NCBI GenBank assembly: GCA_963971405.1
Contig: OZ020489.1
Coordinates: forward strand, 28,794,290 to 28,858,289
Reading direction: 5' to 3'
Source: Psococerastis gibbosa
Taxonomy: Eukaryota; Arthropoda; Insecta; Psocodea; Psocidae
Length of the DNA stretch: 64,000 nt
Shown in pieces: positions 13,241-25,450 of this stretch (positions are counted from its first letter, which is position 1; every line of letters starts with the position of its first letter). The notes beneath the pieces are model-generated. The model saw nothing but the letters and a program-made list of their open reading frames with translations, searched no databases and was not told where the DNA came from. The position numbers and the translations under genes were made by a program.

Positions 13241-13354
13241 TGGTAACCAATCAGCGACAAGTATGGTAACCATTGGCAATCAAATTAATTGTGATAACCA
13301 TTGGTTAAACGAGATATAGTGATGAGATGTTATAAAGTATGAAATTCAACTTAA

Positions 13355-13496
13355 AGAAAGGAAGTCATGGAGAAATGGACGGCAACAGGATTCGAACCAG
13401 TCTCCACTATGCCAGGTTGGTATGCTAGCCACAGCAATCAAGGTGGAGACTAGGGTTGGAATCCCATTTCGGTCATTTCTCAATGTCTTCCTTTCT
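13355..13496. repeat. Foldback of two head-to-head tRNA-like sequences
   Basis: Left arm 13355-13407 and right arm 13443-13496 are inverted copies of each other (about 80% by eye) around a 35-nt spacer. Each arm holds a pol III B-box-like string: GGATTCGAACC in the left arm (minus strand GGTTCGAATCC) and GGGTTGGAATCCC in the right. The outer ends read CTTCCTTTCT. This looks like two SINE fragments inserted in opposite directions, or one palindromic element. Confidence 0.55.
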
Positions 13497-14289
13497 CTAA
13501 TTCCCATGGCTGTAGAGGCTTTCTACAAAGTTAAAAGGTACTCTGTACCTCTATTAGTTGTTACACAGCTAAGCTATCAAAGAGCAGTTTCGCAAAGAAG
13601 CCATGGCAAATGATACACACATATCTTCATATGCCCTAGGTAGCCTTAACAAAAATTGGCCTTTTGGCTCAATGCAACTGTTGGGCATGGCAAAGAAACA
13701 TTTTGCAACACACATGCACTATTTCCCCTCATCAACTCATTAAAGAACAAATCTTTAGATGACCTCCCGGGCAGTCTGAAATCGGCAGATTAATTGGCAT
13801 TTGTACTCGAAGCCTAAAGGCGTTGAAGACTGTACAACGTGACGACGCACGAAATCCTAATCAAAAGGGCCCATTCATTTTACGGTGGGCTGTATTGCGA
13901 GACCATAGACCCAAACACGGCCACAACTTAGACCGCAGGTGTAGGCTAATTTGTTTCTAGAAAAGGACCCCCATGGTTTGTTGTTATCTTAGACCTAACT
14001 ATTATCACTGAATGCGAAATTTAATAATGCTTCATTATTCATGCTAAGAGACAACCGGAGAGAGGAAAACCTTTAAATGTACGAAATCAACTGTTACAGG
14101 AACTATCGAAAGAAGTGACATCGGTGGCGAGTCTCTACACACCTTGCGGTCGGAGACGTGTCGTAACTCGACACAAGTACCTATCAGGTGACTTAGTGAG
14201 GCGACTGAAGAGATTAATCGGATACATTCATTAAACAGTTGCACGCGATTTAACCTAAAAAAGTGTTATAGATTGAGGACTATTTAACA
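13497..14289. other. Unassigned segment
   Basis: Short open frames only. No exon, RNA gene or repeat was recognised. Confidence 0.4.
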
Positions 14290-14440
14290 TAGGGCTAGTT
14301 GGACTTACATTGCCTGCGGTGTTGACAGTCATTAGAGGCAGGGCCTGCATAGTAATCGAACCATTAGGGTGGAGCCCATAACCAGGGGAAGGGGGCGACG
14401 TTTCGATTTTCGAAAGTGGGTGCTACTCCCATCATCAGAT
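14290..14440 (-). repeat. SINE-B tail fragment
   Basis: On the minus strand this carries the SINE-B body and tail: GCACCCACTTTCGAAAATCG, GGGCTCCACCCTAATGGTTC, GCCTCTAATGACTGTCAACA and CGCAGGCAATGTAAG. The tRNA-like head is missing. A related short piece appears at about 14957-14990 (CTTTTCGATAGTGGGAGCCA). Confidence 0.65.
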
Positions 14441-14560
14441 ATTGAAGACTTTGTAGATAGAAGAAATGTTCCCCTAAATTGTAACTAACCATGATTGGCC
14501 AGTTTGAAAATTTATTTGTACGAAAAACTGATAGAAGAAGGAGTTCCACAACTATTTGAT

Positions 14561-14730
14561 GTCAGGACATGTCATATAGTAAGCACATACTAACTTTCTT
14601 CCGAAAGGTTTTTGATTCAAAGGACGTGTAAAGCAAACGGTCCCAGGCCTTCCTAGTTGAGTGTAAGAGAGGCCTTCATAGCTTTAAGTTGATTTAGTAA
14701 TGCAATGGAACAAAAGTAATGTATTTATTT
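14561..14730 (+). repeat. SINE-A copy, diverged head
   Basis: It starts with GTCAGGACATGTCATATAGT like the complete copy at 25231. The B-box region has decayed (GTTTTTGATTCAAAGGA) and runs straight into GGCCTTCCTAGTTGAGTGTA. A short internal deletion removed the TGGCTACATTTTCTGGCC part. It ends in GATTTAGTAATG and an A-rich tail near 14730. Confidence 0.7.
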
Positions 14731-17611
14731 ATAACTATGGTCCATCGCTGTTAGTAACGACTACACGTTAAAATGCATGGGGAAATTTCTTTTAATTGAT
14801 GTAAAATTAAATTTGGTACACCTCCATGGTCTTTCCCCTCTGTTTGTTTCAATATGAATAATGAAGCATTATAAAATTTATCTCACAATCACTGGTAAAG
14901 CTATGGATAGAATTAGATTTTCCTATCGCCATACATAGCGACATCCATTTGGATTCCACTTTTCGATAGTGGGAGCCACTCAAAGAGAGTGTGGTCCAGT
15001 GCTGAGCACTGAACGACCTCAAACCCCATTCAAAAATAAACTTGCAGCAACTTTATTAGCAATCTTAGCTAATTCGAGCACACATTCAATCATATCTCGC
15101 TCCAGATCCCGAGAGAATATTCCAAAATTTTCTCCCATAAACGTAACCTTGAAAGTGTAAACCTGCGCATTGTCCGATTGTTGTTAACTCGCGTGGGAGA
15201 TTCACTGGCTAATGACGTGCTATCTCCACACTTCACTACTGTCTTTATTCAACAAGACACCTCCGCCGCGTTATTCCCGGTAAAACCATATTGTATACAG
15301 TGTAAAATTATACACGGACCGAAGTAAGTCAACCACTCGAGCGGTCCTCATCTCCCATGTGAAAATGTGATCCTGATTGGGAGAAAGTGAATAGAAAATT
15401 TAAACAAAAACAAGACTTGAGGTGCATGAATTCAATTATTCACTTGCAATTAATTAGCTACCTACTGTAACTGCGCATCCTAGACTAGTTCACATCTATT
15501 CCATCTGTTGACAGGCGTACTAACTAAGAAACTATGGTAGATAGAATGGAAAACGTAAAGATTGAATGTTGAATTGGATATAACGCAGAACACTTTTATC
15601 ATGTGATGACAACTACAATTTTAAACGCGAAAATTAACAAACACCAACAATAACACAAGGATACCAAGCCACTTAAGAGTAGCTGCAAGTTGCAACTATC
15701 CTCGAATGCTGGATGCAATGTCACGCTTTTCCACAAAAATCCAAACATTAAAATTATGAATTTTTCAGGGAACCATTTTCAATCGAATTTAGCATCACGG
15801 GTGGTCGCCTCGCAGAAAATTAAAAATCAGCAATGTACAGTTGAGGATGTATACATTTACTTCACCTTTTCGTATTCAGAACCCTTGACAACTCAGAACT
15901 CAGAACTCTTGACAAAGAAAGATGTTCAGCAACGTCTACAAAAGCAAACAGTACAGTTACCAAACAATGAATAACCCGAACGACGCCAACATCAAAAGAC
16001 GTGATTTACAGACACAACCTTGGATGCACCCCCTCATCCAGGACTTCCTCGTCAAAAATGAGTAGGTACATCACATAATGAAAATAAGTCCATTAACAAG
16101 GCGATGCTCATGTAAATCATTATGCCTTTAACATGTGGCAGATTGCCACTAAAGATCGACCCGAGCCCACTCCACTTGACCCGTCTCCGTATGCATCGAG
16201 AATTAATAAACGAACGCCCAACTCTTTAAATGTAAGCTAACCTCGAGTGTCCTAATTCCTGTCGACTTAAGGCTGAGCGCATTTATACAACAAATTTGGG
16301 AATCCACAACATGACAAAGTACGCAGCAGAGCGCCAGTCAACCTCCTCTGGCCCTACCCGTCCCAAATCCCCCAATCACCTCTCGAAACAAAATTGGACA
16401 GAGGATTAAAGGAGCGCATTTGGTCCGGAAGATGACAACCTTCGGCCGAATTTGATTTAAAAAAAAAAAAAAAAAACAGCCATGGCACGCAAGAGGTAGA
16501 CGATCCTGGCGATTTGGGATATGGTCAGAAAGTAAGGTACCCATTAGGGGTCTGAACTAACTGGTTCTTAACCACTGACATTGAGCTGTGCGTCTTTAAC
16601 TTAAACAGGTCATAAAAGCACGCTCCCCTAAACCCGCCACCACCAACATTTCGAAACAAAACGGACCAAAAGTACCATACGAGTGCATCTGGTTACGAAG
16701 TTTACTCAACTTCCAGGACCAATGCGTAGTAGGTACTCTTACCGTGTTGTGAATCAGTAATGAGAATTTTAATTCAGTCTCAGTTACTGAGGAATGCGGA
16801 GGGTTAGCTGTGCAAAGGGATGCCAGAGGGGGAGGGGCTCAATACGAAGGAAGGGAGATTACTTTCCGCATCACCATCTCTCAAAACTGTTGAAAGAGAC
16901 ACCCACGTACATACTTTACTGGGAGGGGGGTCGGTGGTAAGGCACTTCCAAAGCCTTGGGCGAGGACATGTTAGTGGGTGAGACCATAATATCTGCCTGG
17001 ATCTTTCTCGGTCTTTCTCTTCCCCGGCTTCCGGACCCTGGCTATTAAGCTCGACAGGTCACAGTCTGACACAGTAAACACAGTTCGCCTGACTACATTG
17101 TGCCAACATCAAACAGCGCTAACCAGTATAGAATGAAGTAGAGGAAGCAAATTGGTATAGCCGGGCACATTTAATAACATGAGTCGATACAGTCATGTAT
17201 CGTAATGATGAGCTGTCTTTGTCATCTAGGTCCTTTCTCCCGACCTGGTCACTCTCACCGGCTGTCGCCTGGCCCTCTCCTATATTACGATACTAAAGTC
17301 AACATTATACCTGAGAGGGAAAAAATCTTCACACTCGACTGCATTCCATGGGTGTAAGCGCACGTATTCTGCACTTGAGGGTTCAAATGTCATCATTGTG
17401 CATTTCTCAATAGTTTCTTCTCATCAGAGCAATGGGACGGTCAGCGTTAATTGGGCGGTATCTGGGGTACCTAGTCAACTGCAAGTAATAGTAGCTACCC
17501 CGCGGAATGGGGGAGGAGGGTCCAGTCCTTATATTTTCTCAGAGAGGAAGGAAAATATTATTATATTTGAAAGTAAAATCACAAATTGGGACATATTATT
17601 ATTAGATTTAT
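14731..17611. other. Unassigned segment
   Basis: A 94-codon frame at 15690-15974 (+) has no recognised domain. A poly-A run sits near 16458-16476. No gene, RNA gene or family member was recognised apart from the short SINE-B-like piece near 14957. Confidence 0.4.
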
Positions 17612-17860
17612 AATTTTCTGGAGCGTCCTCAACCCCTTCACACGGAACAACCGCAACGTTCTCTCAATAAATTCCAACTTGTGCCAAAAAGAGGGCCGTA
17701 TACCAGCCCCGAGCCAGGGTAGTTTTATAAGCAATACGCCTTGTAACTTCAGCTATCAATAAGGAAATTCAAACATAATTTACCAGAACGTCCTAAACCC
17801 TTTCACACGGAACAATCACAAATTTTTCCCAATAAGCTCCATCTTGTGCCAATAAAGTAC
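17612..17860 (+). repeat. Direct repeat pair, about 75 bp, offset 165 bp
   Basis: Positions about 17612-17690 and 17778-17855 are diverged direct copies. Both contain the CGTCCT-AACCC-TTCACACGGA landmark, then AACAA, then CAATAA-TCCA-CTTGTGCCA. The two units and the spacer look like a local tandem duplication that has since diverged. Confidence 0.6.
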
Positions 17861-18255
17861 ATGTCATTTCACGGGCCATTATCAAAAGCACCACCAATTT
17901 TCGCCAAGACCTTGCGACCACAGTTAACTATGGGGTCAAGGCAAGGCTAGGGCGTGCAACAAGTCAATCAAACTAATCGGCCAGTTGTAGCCCACCGGTT
18001 TCTTTTTGCTAATTGCAGTTTTCTATAGCAGCGATTTTAACAGATTGCGTGATACGACGCAGCTGGATATGGCTGTATGACTAAGTGATACTAGTGATAG
18101 CTCTCTAATATCAATGGAATCAACTCTGCTAGAACCTGTTTCTTCTACTATGTCTTCATTATTGAACGACTTCCCGCATAATACATAAACAGAAATATTG
18201 TTCGTTATTATTTATATACGTTAATAATAAATAAAGGACAGCGACACACTGTACC
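17861..18255. other. Unassigned segment
   Basis: Nothing was recognised on either strand. Confidence 0.4.
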
Positions 18256-18350
18256 TCAAGCCTTAATAATAATAAAGTCTTTATTGAAAAGAAAATTGTG
18301 CAGATACAGCGAGATTAGGGCCTACGACCCTCTCTTACACCTAACTGTAC
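18256..18350 (-). repeat. SINE/LINE tail fragment with (TTA)n
   Basis: On the minus strand this reads GTGTAAGAGAGGGTCGTAGG, then CCCTAATCTCGCTGTA, then CAATAAAGACTTTATTATTA. The fragment at 42148-42216 (+) has the same arrangement (GTGTAAGAAAGGGCCATTGG, CCCTAACTACGCTGTTCAAT, AAAGACG, then ATTATTATT). The GTGTAAGAGAGGG core is also found in SINE-A, suggesting a common LINE-recognised 3' end. Confidence 0.55.
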
Positions 18351-18703
18351 ATATCAACTATAGTTTAATTGAAATATAATTTTGTAAACTACATTCATTC
18401 AGAATATCAGTCATACCTTAATTCCATTCAAGATAACAATAACACTAATTCACATTCGCTACCATCTACGTTCACACACACATTTTCTCACGCAGCCTTG
18501 CCTTGATCAACCGGTGACAGTGGTTTGCGGACTAAGGAGAAACTGGGGTAGACAACAAAATAAGCGCGGAAGGGCAAAGCGCCTAGTTAATTTAAAATAA
18601 TTATAATTAATTTTCCTTCTCTGGCATCTGCAGGAGCGACTAAACCATTAAGTTCTTTAGTTAGGTATATTATAGTGGTTTAGATCATTAGATGTTGCGA
18701 TCT

Positions 18704-18781
18704 TTGGTCTGAAGATAGCTGTACTAGTAAATAGATTTATATCTCCTCGCATGTAGGCCTACAGATATATCTTCAGACCAT
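18704..18781. repeat. Imperfect hairpin
   Basis: Left arm TTGGTCTGAAGATA (18704 on) pairs with TATCTTCAGACCA at 18768-18780, extended by GCTGTA against TACAGA. The loop is about 36 nt. There is no sign of a gene; it may be the core of a small foldback element. Confidence 0.45.
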
Positions 18782-19023
18782 AATATATTTTAAAATAATA
18801 ATAAAATAATAAAAATTTGAAATCACAGGCGAAGTATTTGCTTCAACTGTAAAAATTAAATGCAAACTGCAAAGTTAACGCAGGAGAACGCACTAACTGT
18901 GCGCCCGTTTTCAAAGGAACTTATTGTATTTACTTAAATTAAGACCAGTATTACATTTTTGCAATTGCTGGTCAATGGCCCTCTTTCACTTTTATAGACT
19001 ACATCTTTAAATGTATTAACTAA

Positions 19024-19402
19024 GGTGCCCATTCCATTGACCGGCTAGGGCTATTTCCAAAAACGGTGACGTGACATTCAAGACTTAGGTGGCGTTTCCA
19101 CCGACCTCGCATTGCAGAATTGACGGAAATGTTTATTTTCCTCTATGCCATAGTTAAAATTGATCAATGATCATACAGTAAAATCACAAACAAACAAACT
19201 ATAATTTAAAAAAATGGCGTCATGGTATATGTTAAGTACAAACATTTTCATAGATTTCTATAAAAAGAAAAATTCTAATTTCCGTCAATGTCATTTGCAT
19301 TCTGCAATGCGAGGTCGGTGGAAACGCCACCTAAGTCTTGAGTGTCTGCTACCACGTCACCGTTTTTGGAAATAGCCCTAGCCGGTCAATGGAATGGGCG
19401 CC
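19024..19402. mobile_element. Harbinger-like MITE, copy 2
   Basis: This 379-bp copy of the element at 2902-3285 is flanked by TAA on both sides (19021-19023 and 19403-19405). The left end is GGTGCCCATTCCATTGACCG and the right end in reverse GGCGCCCATTCCATTGACCG. The left arm lacks a short GGTAGCA stretch that the right arm keeps. The centre (GATCAATGATCATACAG, then AAAAATGGCGTCATGG) matches copy 1. There is no coding capacity. Confidence 0.87.
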
Positions 19403-19405
19403 TAA

Positions 19406-20947
19406 GCCACATTTTACACCTTGAAACTTCGAAGTGAAGTAATTTAGAACGTATTTTTTGCAAACTTTAATAGAATTTCTATTAAAAAAAAAGTGAGGGG
19501 GTTCGCGATTCAAGTATAAATTGTGGCCATCCTTAACTGTTACTATGCCTTCCATCGAAGTGGATGAGACATCGAGAAAATTTCAAATTTTGGCTTGAAA
19601 TAGGAAATTCAAACGCCATGCTTACCAGTTTATGTCTCTACCTATCCTCCCAGTCCACAGAAAGAAGCTTACCTGGAAAGACATAAGACAAAATATAAAT
19701 ATTTTTACTATAGTGATAGAACAGTAGCCATGTGTATGGATCATAACCCTACACAAATGACCAGTCATTTTTTTTTATCAGTTTCAGTTCAAAATGATTT
19801 GTTAGCCACTAATTGCGGTCCCTCGGATTTTGCCTCTAAAATATTTCAACCTGGAGCAATATTTAAATATTGCACAATTTATACAAGTCTGAATACAGAT
19901 TTTGCCATTTAAACGTTATGAATATTGGACAGGTACTCCACAAAGTGGTCCATTCTGAAATGAGACCTTAAAAAAAATATCAATTCCGATTCATTTCAAT
20001 TGCTTAAATCATTTAAGCGAAAATTTACCATCTCTTCGTCACGGATCGAAGCGTTAAACGCCTCTTAAGCACTGACGCCAATTTACTGATTCTCATTTAC
20101 CGACAAAATTAGCACTTTCACTGCAGCTCAAAAACTGGTTTAGTATACAAAACATCAACAACTATACAAATAACGAGCAAATCTTTTCCCACAGGCGGTC
20201 CCGCACCTATAGAATAACCAAGTCTGTATTCACTAGCAAGGTGTCATCCACATGTTATGAACTCAACTCAATTAATTTTCATACTAGACATGCTTGTACT
20301 TTACACTGGCCATCAATCTCCCGAGCCAACCCAGCTAGGTTAAGTAGCCACTGCCGGACTCCCTTTCAAATCATTATTATACTAACACGCCATTGAGAAC
20401 CACCTAGAGCTACGTACAATATCAGTCAGTACAGAACTGTCTAACGGAAGTTAAGTTAAATTCATTGCAAAGAGCCAAAGGCTCTACAAAAAGAAAATGG
20501 TCTGCAACGTGAAAGTAAAGTAGTTAGCTGCATGCTGGGATTAATGTACGTATTAAAGAAAAGGAAGAAAGGAAGTATGGTGTTAATGTCACAAAAATTG
20601 AACATCTATTAACGAATATACTATATTATCAAGTAACAACAACAATAGTTGCACATGGGTACTTATATAATTTGGGAGACAGCGGGAAAATTAGAGAAAG
20701 GAAGACAAATTATTTAAAAAAATCTAACCCAGATCTCAAATCTTCCTTTCCGTATTAACAAACTATTGAACATTTTCTCTCTGATTCACTATTCACTGAA
20801 TTTAGCCTTTTTTGGACAAATTATTAAGAATTCATGAACTGAAAGAATCTACTTGACTACGGACAGATTATTTCCATAGGTACATCTAATTCCTCAGATA
20901 ATTTCAACCCGGTACCACTGACTTAAAATCAGACGGGATTGACTTCC
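19406..20947. other. Unassigned segment
   Basis: Open frames are short and unrecognised. A poly-A run near 19485 and a (T)8 near 19770 are the only simple features. Confidence 0.4.
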
Positions 20948-21095
20948 AAAATAAATAAATACTTTTTGTTCTAGTACTAAGCCAACCTTGCGGAGTTCTC
21001 ACTCCCCAACCCAACCCGGACCGCCTGCTTTAAATCCGAAACAGAAAATTCAGCAAGTGTTTCGGATGAAAGTCCGTAAGGCTACTCTACATGAG
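20948..21095 (-). repeat. SINE-A copy, rearranged
   Basis: It has the tail (AAATAAATAAATAC), then CTAGTACTAAGCCAACC, the body GGACCGCCTGCTTTAAAT, and finally the head TTTCGGATGAAAGTCCGTA with CTACTCTACATGA in minus orientation. The B-box part of the head is missing, so the pol III promoter is incomplete. Confidence 0.65.
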
Positions 21096-21638
21096 AATGG
21101 GATTTAAACCTGACACCTTTCGAATTAAACAAATAAATCAAGTAGGCCATAACTATACATAATAAATAGTCTCCTTATTAACTTTGTAAAACATTCTGTC
21201 ACCCATTAAAATACTTAGTACACTTTTACGTTTTAATTACAAAATATACGACCCACCATCGCCAAGTGCAAGAAACTAAACAAAACACAAAAGTATGCAA
21301 ATTAAAATGTAAAATCGTTGTCAATATACAGTTCATGTTGCATGGTAAACAATTAGCAATATTGCCTAATAACACAGAATCCAGTTTTACTAGTAGTATA
21401 CAACATTTCAAATGTAACGCCAATAAAGTCGAACTACTTAAAAAGGCTACGTCACTTAGTACAGTTTTGATCTTAGCAATAGCCTCTTTAATCTCCATAG
21501 TTTCTAAATTATCAAGTAGTCTACCCTTGTAGGCAATAATCAAAATCTGAAAACCAAAGTAGCAAGAGTAGCTATGGGTGTTTAACAGTTGGGCCAGGGA
21601 TGACTGCCTGGCGAAACCGAAACTAGTCCAATATTTTT
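21096..21638 (-). other. Unidentified 160-codon open frame region
   Basis: The longest chance-like frame of the region runs 21226-21708 (-), and its first 20 or so codons lie inside Family X. The remainder reads KEAIAKIKTVLSDVAFLSSS followed by a hydrophobic, Cys-containing stretch. The opposite strand is also open for 88 codons (21266-21532). I recognise no domain and see no splice or promoter context, so I do not call it a gene. Confidence 0.25.
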
Positions 21639-22020
21639 TGCTTTCCAATTTATACGTAGTATAAGGAAAGCTTTGTGACGGTCGAAATTTTCGATTCCGA
21701 GATATCAACGGATTTACACGTTTTCAGGTCCCAGGAACCAAAAAAAAAAAATGGTTTTTACGAAATGTCTGTCTGTTCGTCGATTTCCGGGCAAACTACT
21801 CGGTCGATTTTGATGAAATTCGGCATGTAGGTTCACAAAAATCATACCTCGGGACCATTTATTTTTATTTGGGGCTAACTCAATTTAGGGGGTTTTTATT
21901 TTCAAAAAACTTCAAAAAAACGTCCTAAAAAAATTATTTCCCAAAAACTTTTTCATTTTCTCTATCTACTAATTTTGATAAATTGGAAAGCATGTTCGAG
22001 TAAACTCCGACCGGTTCTTT
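21639..22020 (-). repeat. Family X, internally deleted copy
   Basis: Both family ends are present in minus orientation. TGCTTTCCAATTTATACGTA opens at 21639, and the other end reads AATTGGAAAGCATGTTCGAG, then AAACTCCGACCGGTTCTTT, closing at 22020. At about 21950 the sequence jumps from the AAATTATTTCCCAAAAA block to TTTTCTCTATCTACTAATTT, deleting about 450 bp that includes the G-tract. The start codon of the conserved complementary frame is ACG instead of ATG. Confidence 0.85.
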
Positions 22021-23960
22021 TTAATTATAACGTAAAAATGTACTAAGAATTTGAATTATTACCGTTATAACCGGTAGATTGCGAATAAGCCAAATCACAA
22101 CTACAGTTGAAAGTAGCAACTAGATATTGCCAGCAAACCAAGTAGACTGTGTATCTGACGATATTCTAACAATCCCCTACTACATAGGTACCCGTTATTT
22201 TCCTTATTAGACAATCATGGGAAAGAGCCTTTGGCGACCTATGATGAGGAAGAGGAGCTGAATGATTAATAGACAGGTTCACGAGCTCAAGCATTAATAT
22301 ATTAGCAATGTGGGTGAAATAAACACCTTGGCTGCTTAGGCTGTTGGGCCAACTCTTGCCAAATTTAGAGCAGACTCATCAACCGCACCACGAGAGGTAA
22401 ATTAGCTACCAAAGAGGCAACATGTAAAGGTTATTGGGGCAGTCTGAAAACAAATTTGCTGCCTCCTACCTTACGGCACTCACTTTTCATGTTCCGCAAA
22501 TTTTAAATTTATTGTACTGTTAAAGTAATTAGTAGGAGGATTCGCTACTCGGTATTTAGCGAGCTAAACCGTGTTAAATATGTTAAATAAATCGTAAATG
22601 AAAACAATGGAAAATTATTTAACAAGGCACTGAAGTTGAGCGAACTCGGGGTTCGTTCACTAAATCCATCTAGTTAATCCTAGCCCTATATTTATATCGG
22701 TGTCAATCAGCTCCTAAATAAAAATAGTAAAATTTTCGTTCTTAAATAGTATGTTTAACGTTACATAATCAAAAAAAAAAAAATCGAATGATATTTTAGT
22801 ACAATATTAGATGCGAGTTATTGTAATTTTGGATGACTAAATTGACCGCACTATGTTTAAAATATTAGAGACATCATTTTTCGATTTGGTTTTTTACATT
22901 TTTTAAGAAAATTTTGCACAGTAGAGTATATTGTTCTTTACACCATCGGAAAGTAGAGATTTCAACGAACAAAAAGCCCACCTAATTTAAAAAAAAAAAA
23001 AAAAAATGGACATTTTGACGAGAGATTTTTCGAGTGAAAATTAGGGTGCTTTTTTTCATATATAGTCAAAATTAGTTCGAAAAAATTAATACTTCAAATA
23101 TAAAAAAATTTCAGTGTATTTAGAACATAAAAAAGTAAGTTTCCCCAATTTTCACGTAAAACATTTTTTTTTTTTTGTGAAAGTTAAAAATAAAAAAATC
23201 CTGGTTTTTGGCATTTTTCTCATAAAATTAGAGGTTATGTGAAAAAAGTGTAATCACTAAAGTTGTTCATCTTCTTATTATCTACCTTTTTGCTATTTGA
23301 CGTTTTTCCATAGGACTTGTAGTTTTGTCGGAAAAGAATGAAGATGTACCGTATTTCACCCTTAAAATCCACCCCTACCTGCCTCCCGAACTCAGATCAC
23401 CCGTAATTTATTTTTCCTTAAAGTTCTGTCATATTATCTTCCATTTCCAATGGGTTTCATTCCACTATAATTTAATGTTTTTTTTCCACCATTTTTCAGG
23501 GGATCTACCCTGGGCTATCATAAATCTATAACGGTATTTTTTAATTTGTTTACCAACCGTTATTTAGTGTAAGCGGCTAATATTTTAATTATTTATTATA
23601 TTTGATGAGAATAATTTGTCGATTTTTAATTTTAACAGGACCATCTATAAAAGTATCCTCACGATGTTTACATTTCCGAATTTAAATTTTTTATTTTAAT
23701 TTAGCATGCAGAATCACAAAGTGAATCCCGCATGAGAAGCTTAGCATTGACATAGCCCTGGACCACCCTAAAATAGGTTGGTTTCCATTTTTATTTAATT
23801 AATACAGTTACAAAGAGTTGATCCATTCAATTACTCAGATGACTATTTTATACATACGTATTATAAAGGGTTTTTCATTTTTGTTGTTATAATTATTCCA
23901 TGAAGTCGAAATTCGGTAAATTTCTGTCGCCTATCAGTTTGACGGAAAAACCCCTACACC
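22021..23960. other. AT-rich segment with many A and T runs
   Basis: 22700-23650 is strongly AT-rich with A or T runs near 22771, 22990, 23165 and 23040. The style (repeated short A-runs with GAAAG and TTTTCG words) is that of a decayed transposon interior, but no coding motif or inverted end was found. No gene was recognised. Confidence 0.4.
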
Positions 23961-23989
23961 AAAACTAAAACATACCTCGTAGCAAGGCC

Positions 23990-24115
23990 GAAGACAGAGT
24001 GGTCTGGACCCCCCCCCCCAAGAAATATTTGCAGCGTACACTAAATAGAATGAGGTTTATTTTAAATATATTGAGGTTACCTCACCTCCGGTGACGTCAG
24101 ATGGACCCCCGAAAA
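23990..24115 (-). repeat. Possible Family X fragment
   Basis: ACCTCACCTCCGGTGACGTC at 24081-24100 is the complement of the family string GACGTCACTGGAGGTGAGGT that follows the G-tract. A C-run lies next to it at about 24011, and an ACCCCC stretch at 24110. Only this part of the family is visible, so this is a weak call. Confidence 0.4.
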
Positions 24116-25230
24116 ATTTCTATGCTAATTGAACAAACCAAATCGTTATAACTAAAGTATTAAATGAAAATATATACATAATATATAAACCAGGGGTGGG
24201 CAATGCAACGGCCAGTTCTCTCTTAAGAATAGAGGCCAAAATGGGCAATTCCATAGCACTTACTGCTCAAATGGGCCCAAGGGTGCATACCATAAATACC
24301 TGACCATTATTACAATAATTTCCTGACCCGGTCCAGATTTGAAGGTAATGGGGCACGCAATTTTCGTGTCCTCCAGGGAGAGAGACACGTCACCGAAATC
24401 TGTCACTTTCGTCTCAATTATTGACATTGAAGCAACGCCTTCCACAGTCATGACATGTCCCTCCCTCGCAGAAATAACACGCGCCCTTTCACCGACATTC
24501 CGCATGGCGTAAAGCCCACAACAGATCCTTGAACAATTACTCAATAATGCATAAAAAACAGACTAAATGCAATTCATTCGGGTTGGAGCGAAATTCCCAG
24601 CCCTTTACTAATACGCCTGCGCGAAATGAAAAACTATGACTAGGTTCGGGGTCACTGCCATATTCAACATAATGTTTATCAGCGCTTTCAATCACAAAAT
24701 TTATTTATTTGCCGGACCTATACAGCTATCAACCTACACGGCTATTGAAATGTCAACGAATCAAATACCGTACCCGTATTAGCAATATACAGTAGGTAAG
24801 GAGTGCCGCAGTAGTCATTCAGTCAACACCAACCGAATATTAAGGGGGTACCCAAAATCCCGCAAAAACTGGTCTGGTAAAAAATGTAACATGGTTGATA
24901 TAGGATCACAGCAGGGGTTTCCATCTAATGGCCAAGGTATTAAAGCAACAAGTCTACCTCAACTTAGTCTGCTCCGAAGAAAATGCATGCGAATGCCATA
25001 GTAGCTTATGTTTGCTCATACAATATGGGCGAGGTGCATACCGAAAATGAGGTCCTGCCCCCACCAAACTACACATATACTGTATCTACACCCCAGGAAT
25101 ATGCCAAACATACTCATGTCATATTTAAATGCTTCAGATTTAATTAACTCGTTCTTATCTGGTAAAAATTATCACTCGTGCGCGTAGGTGCAGTAAAATT
25201 CAGCAAATATTCGCACGGGCCCACTAGTTA
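24116..25230. other. Unassigned segment with a shared repeat piece
   Basis: 24260-24544 is open on the minus strand for 94 codons, without a recognised domain. 24415-24445 (TTGACATTGAAGCAACGCC, then TTCCACAGT) resembles 5035-5060, so a second unnamed repeat is present. Nothing was recognised from 24546 to 25230. Confidence 0.4.
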
Positions 25231-25450
25231 CATGTCAAGACATGTAGTGTAGTGGTACGGACTCTGACTTTCACCCGAAAGCTTGTTGGTTCGAGTCCCA
25301 CACTGGCTACATTTTCTGGCCACGCTTCGGAGGGCATGTAAAGCAGACGGTCCCGGGCCTTCCTAGTTGAGTGTAAGAGAGGGCTTTATAGCCCTAACTC
25401 CACTAGGTTGGCTTAGTAATAGAAACAGTAAAAAGTCCTTATTTATTTTA
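25231..25450 (+). repeat. SINE-A, most complete copy
   Basis: This is a tRNA-derived SINE. The head carries an A-box-like TAGTGTAGTGGTACGG and, about 45 nt on, a near-perfect B box GGTTCGAGTCCC. Next come CACTGGCTACATTTTCTGGC, the body GGGCATGTAAAGCAGACGG, TAGTTGAGTGTAAGAGAGGG, TAGGTTGGCTTAGTAATAGA and an A/T-rich tail. SINEs are transcribed by RNA polymerase III from these boxes and copied by a partner LINE. All six other copies here are truncated or diverged relative to this one. Confidence 0.85.

Noticed and set aside
13370-13420. A functional minus-strand tRNA gene with GGTTCGAATCC
   Set aside because: No acceptor or anticodon stem could be formed; it is one arm of a foldback.
21226-21708. 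160-codon minus-strand frame as a host protein
   Set aside because: Its start lies inside Family X, the opposite strand is open too, and no family is recognisable.
25231-25310. A functional tRNA gene
   Set aside because: The A and B boxes are present, but a proper acceptor stem is not seen and the sequence continues into the SINE body found in six other places.
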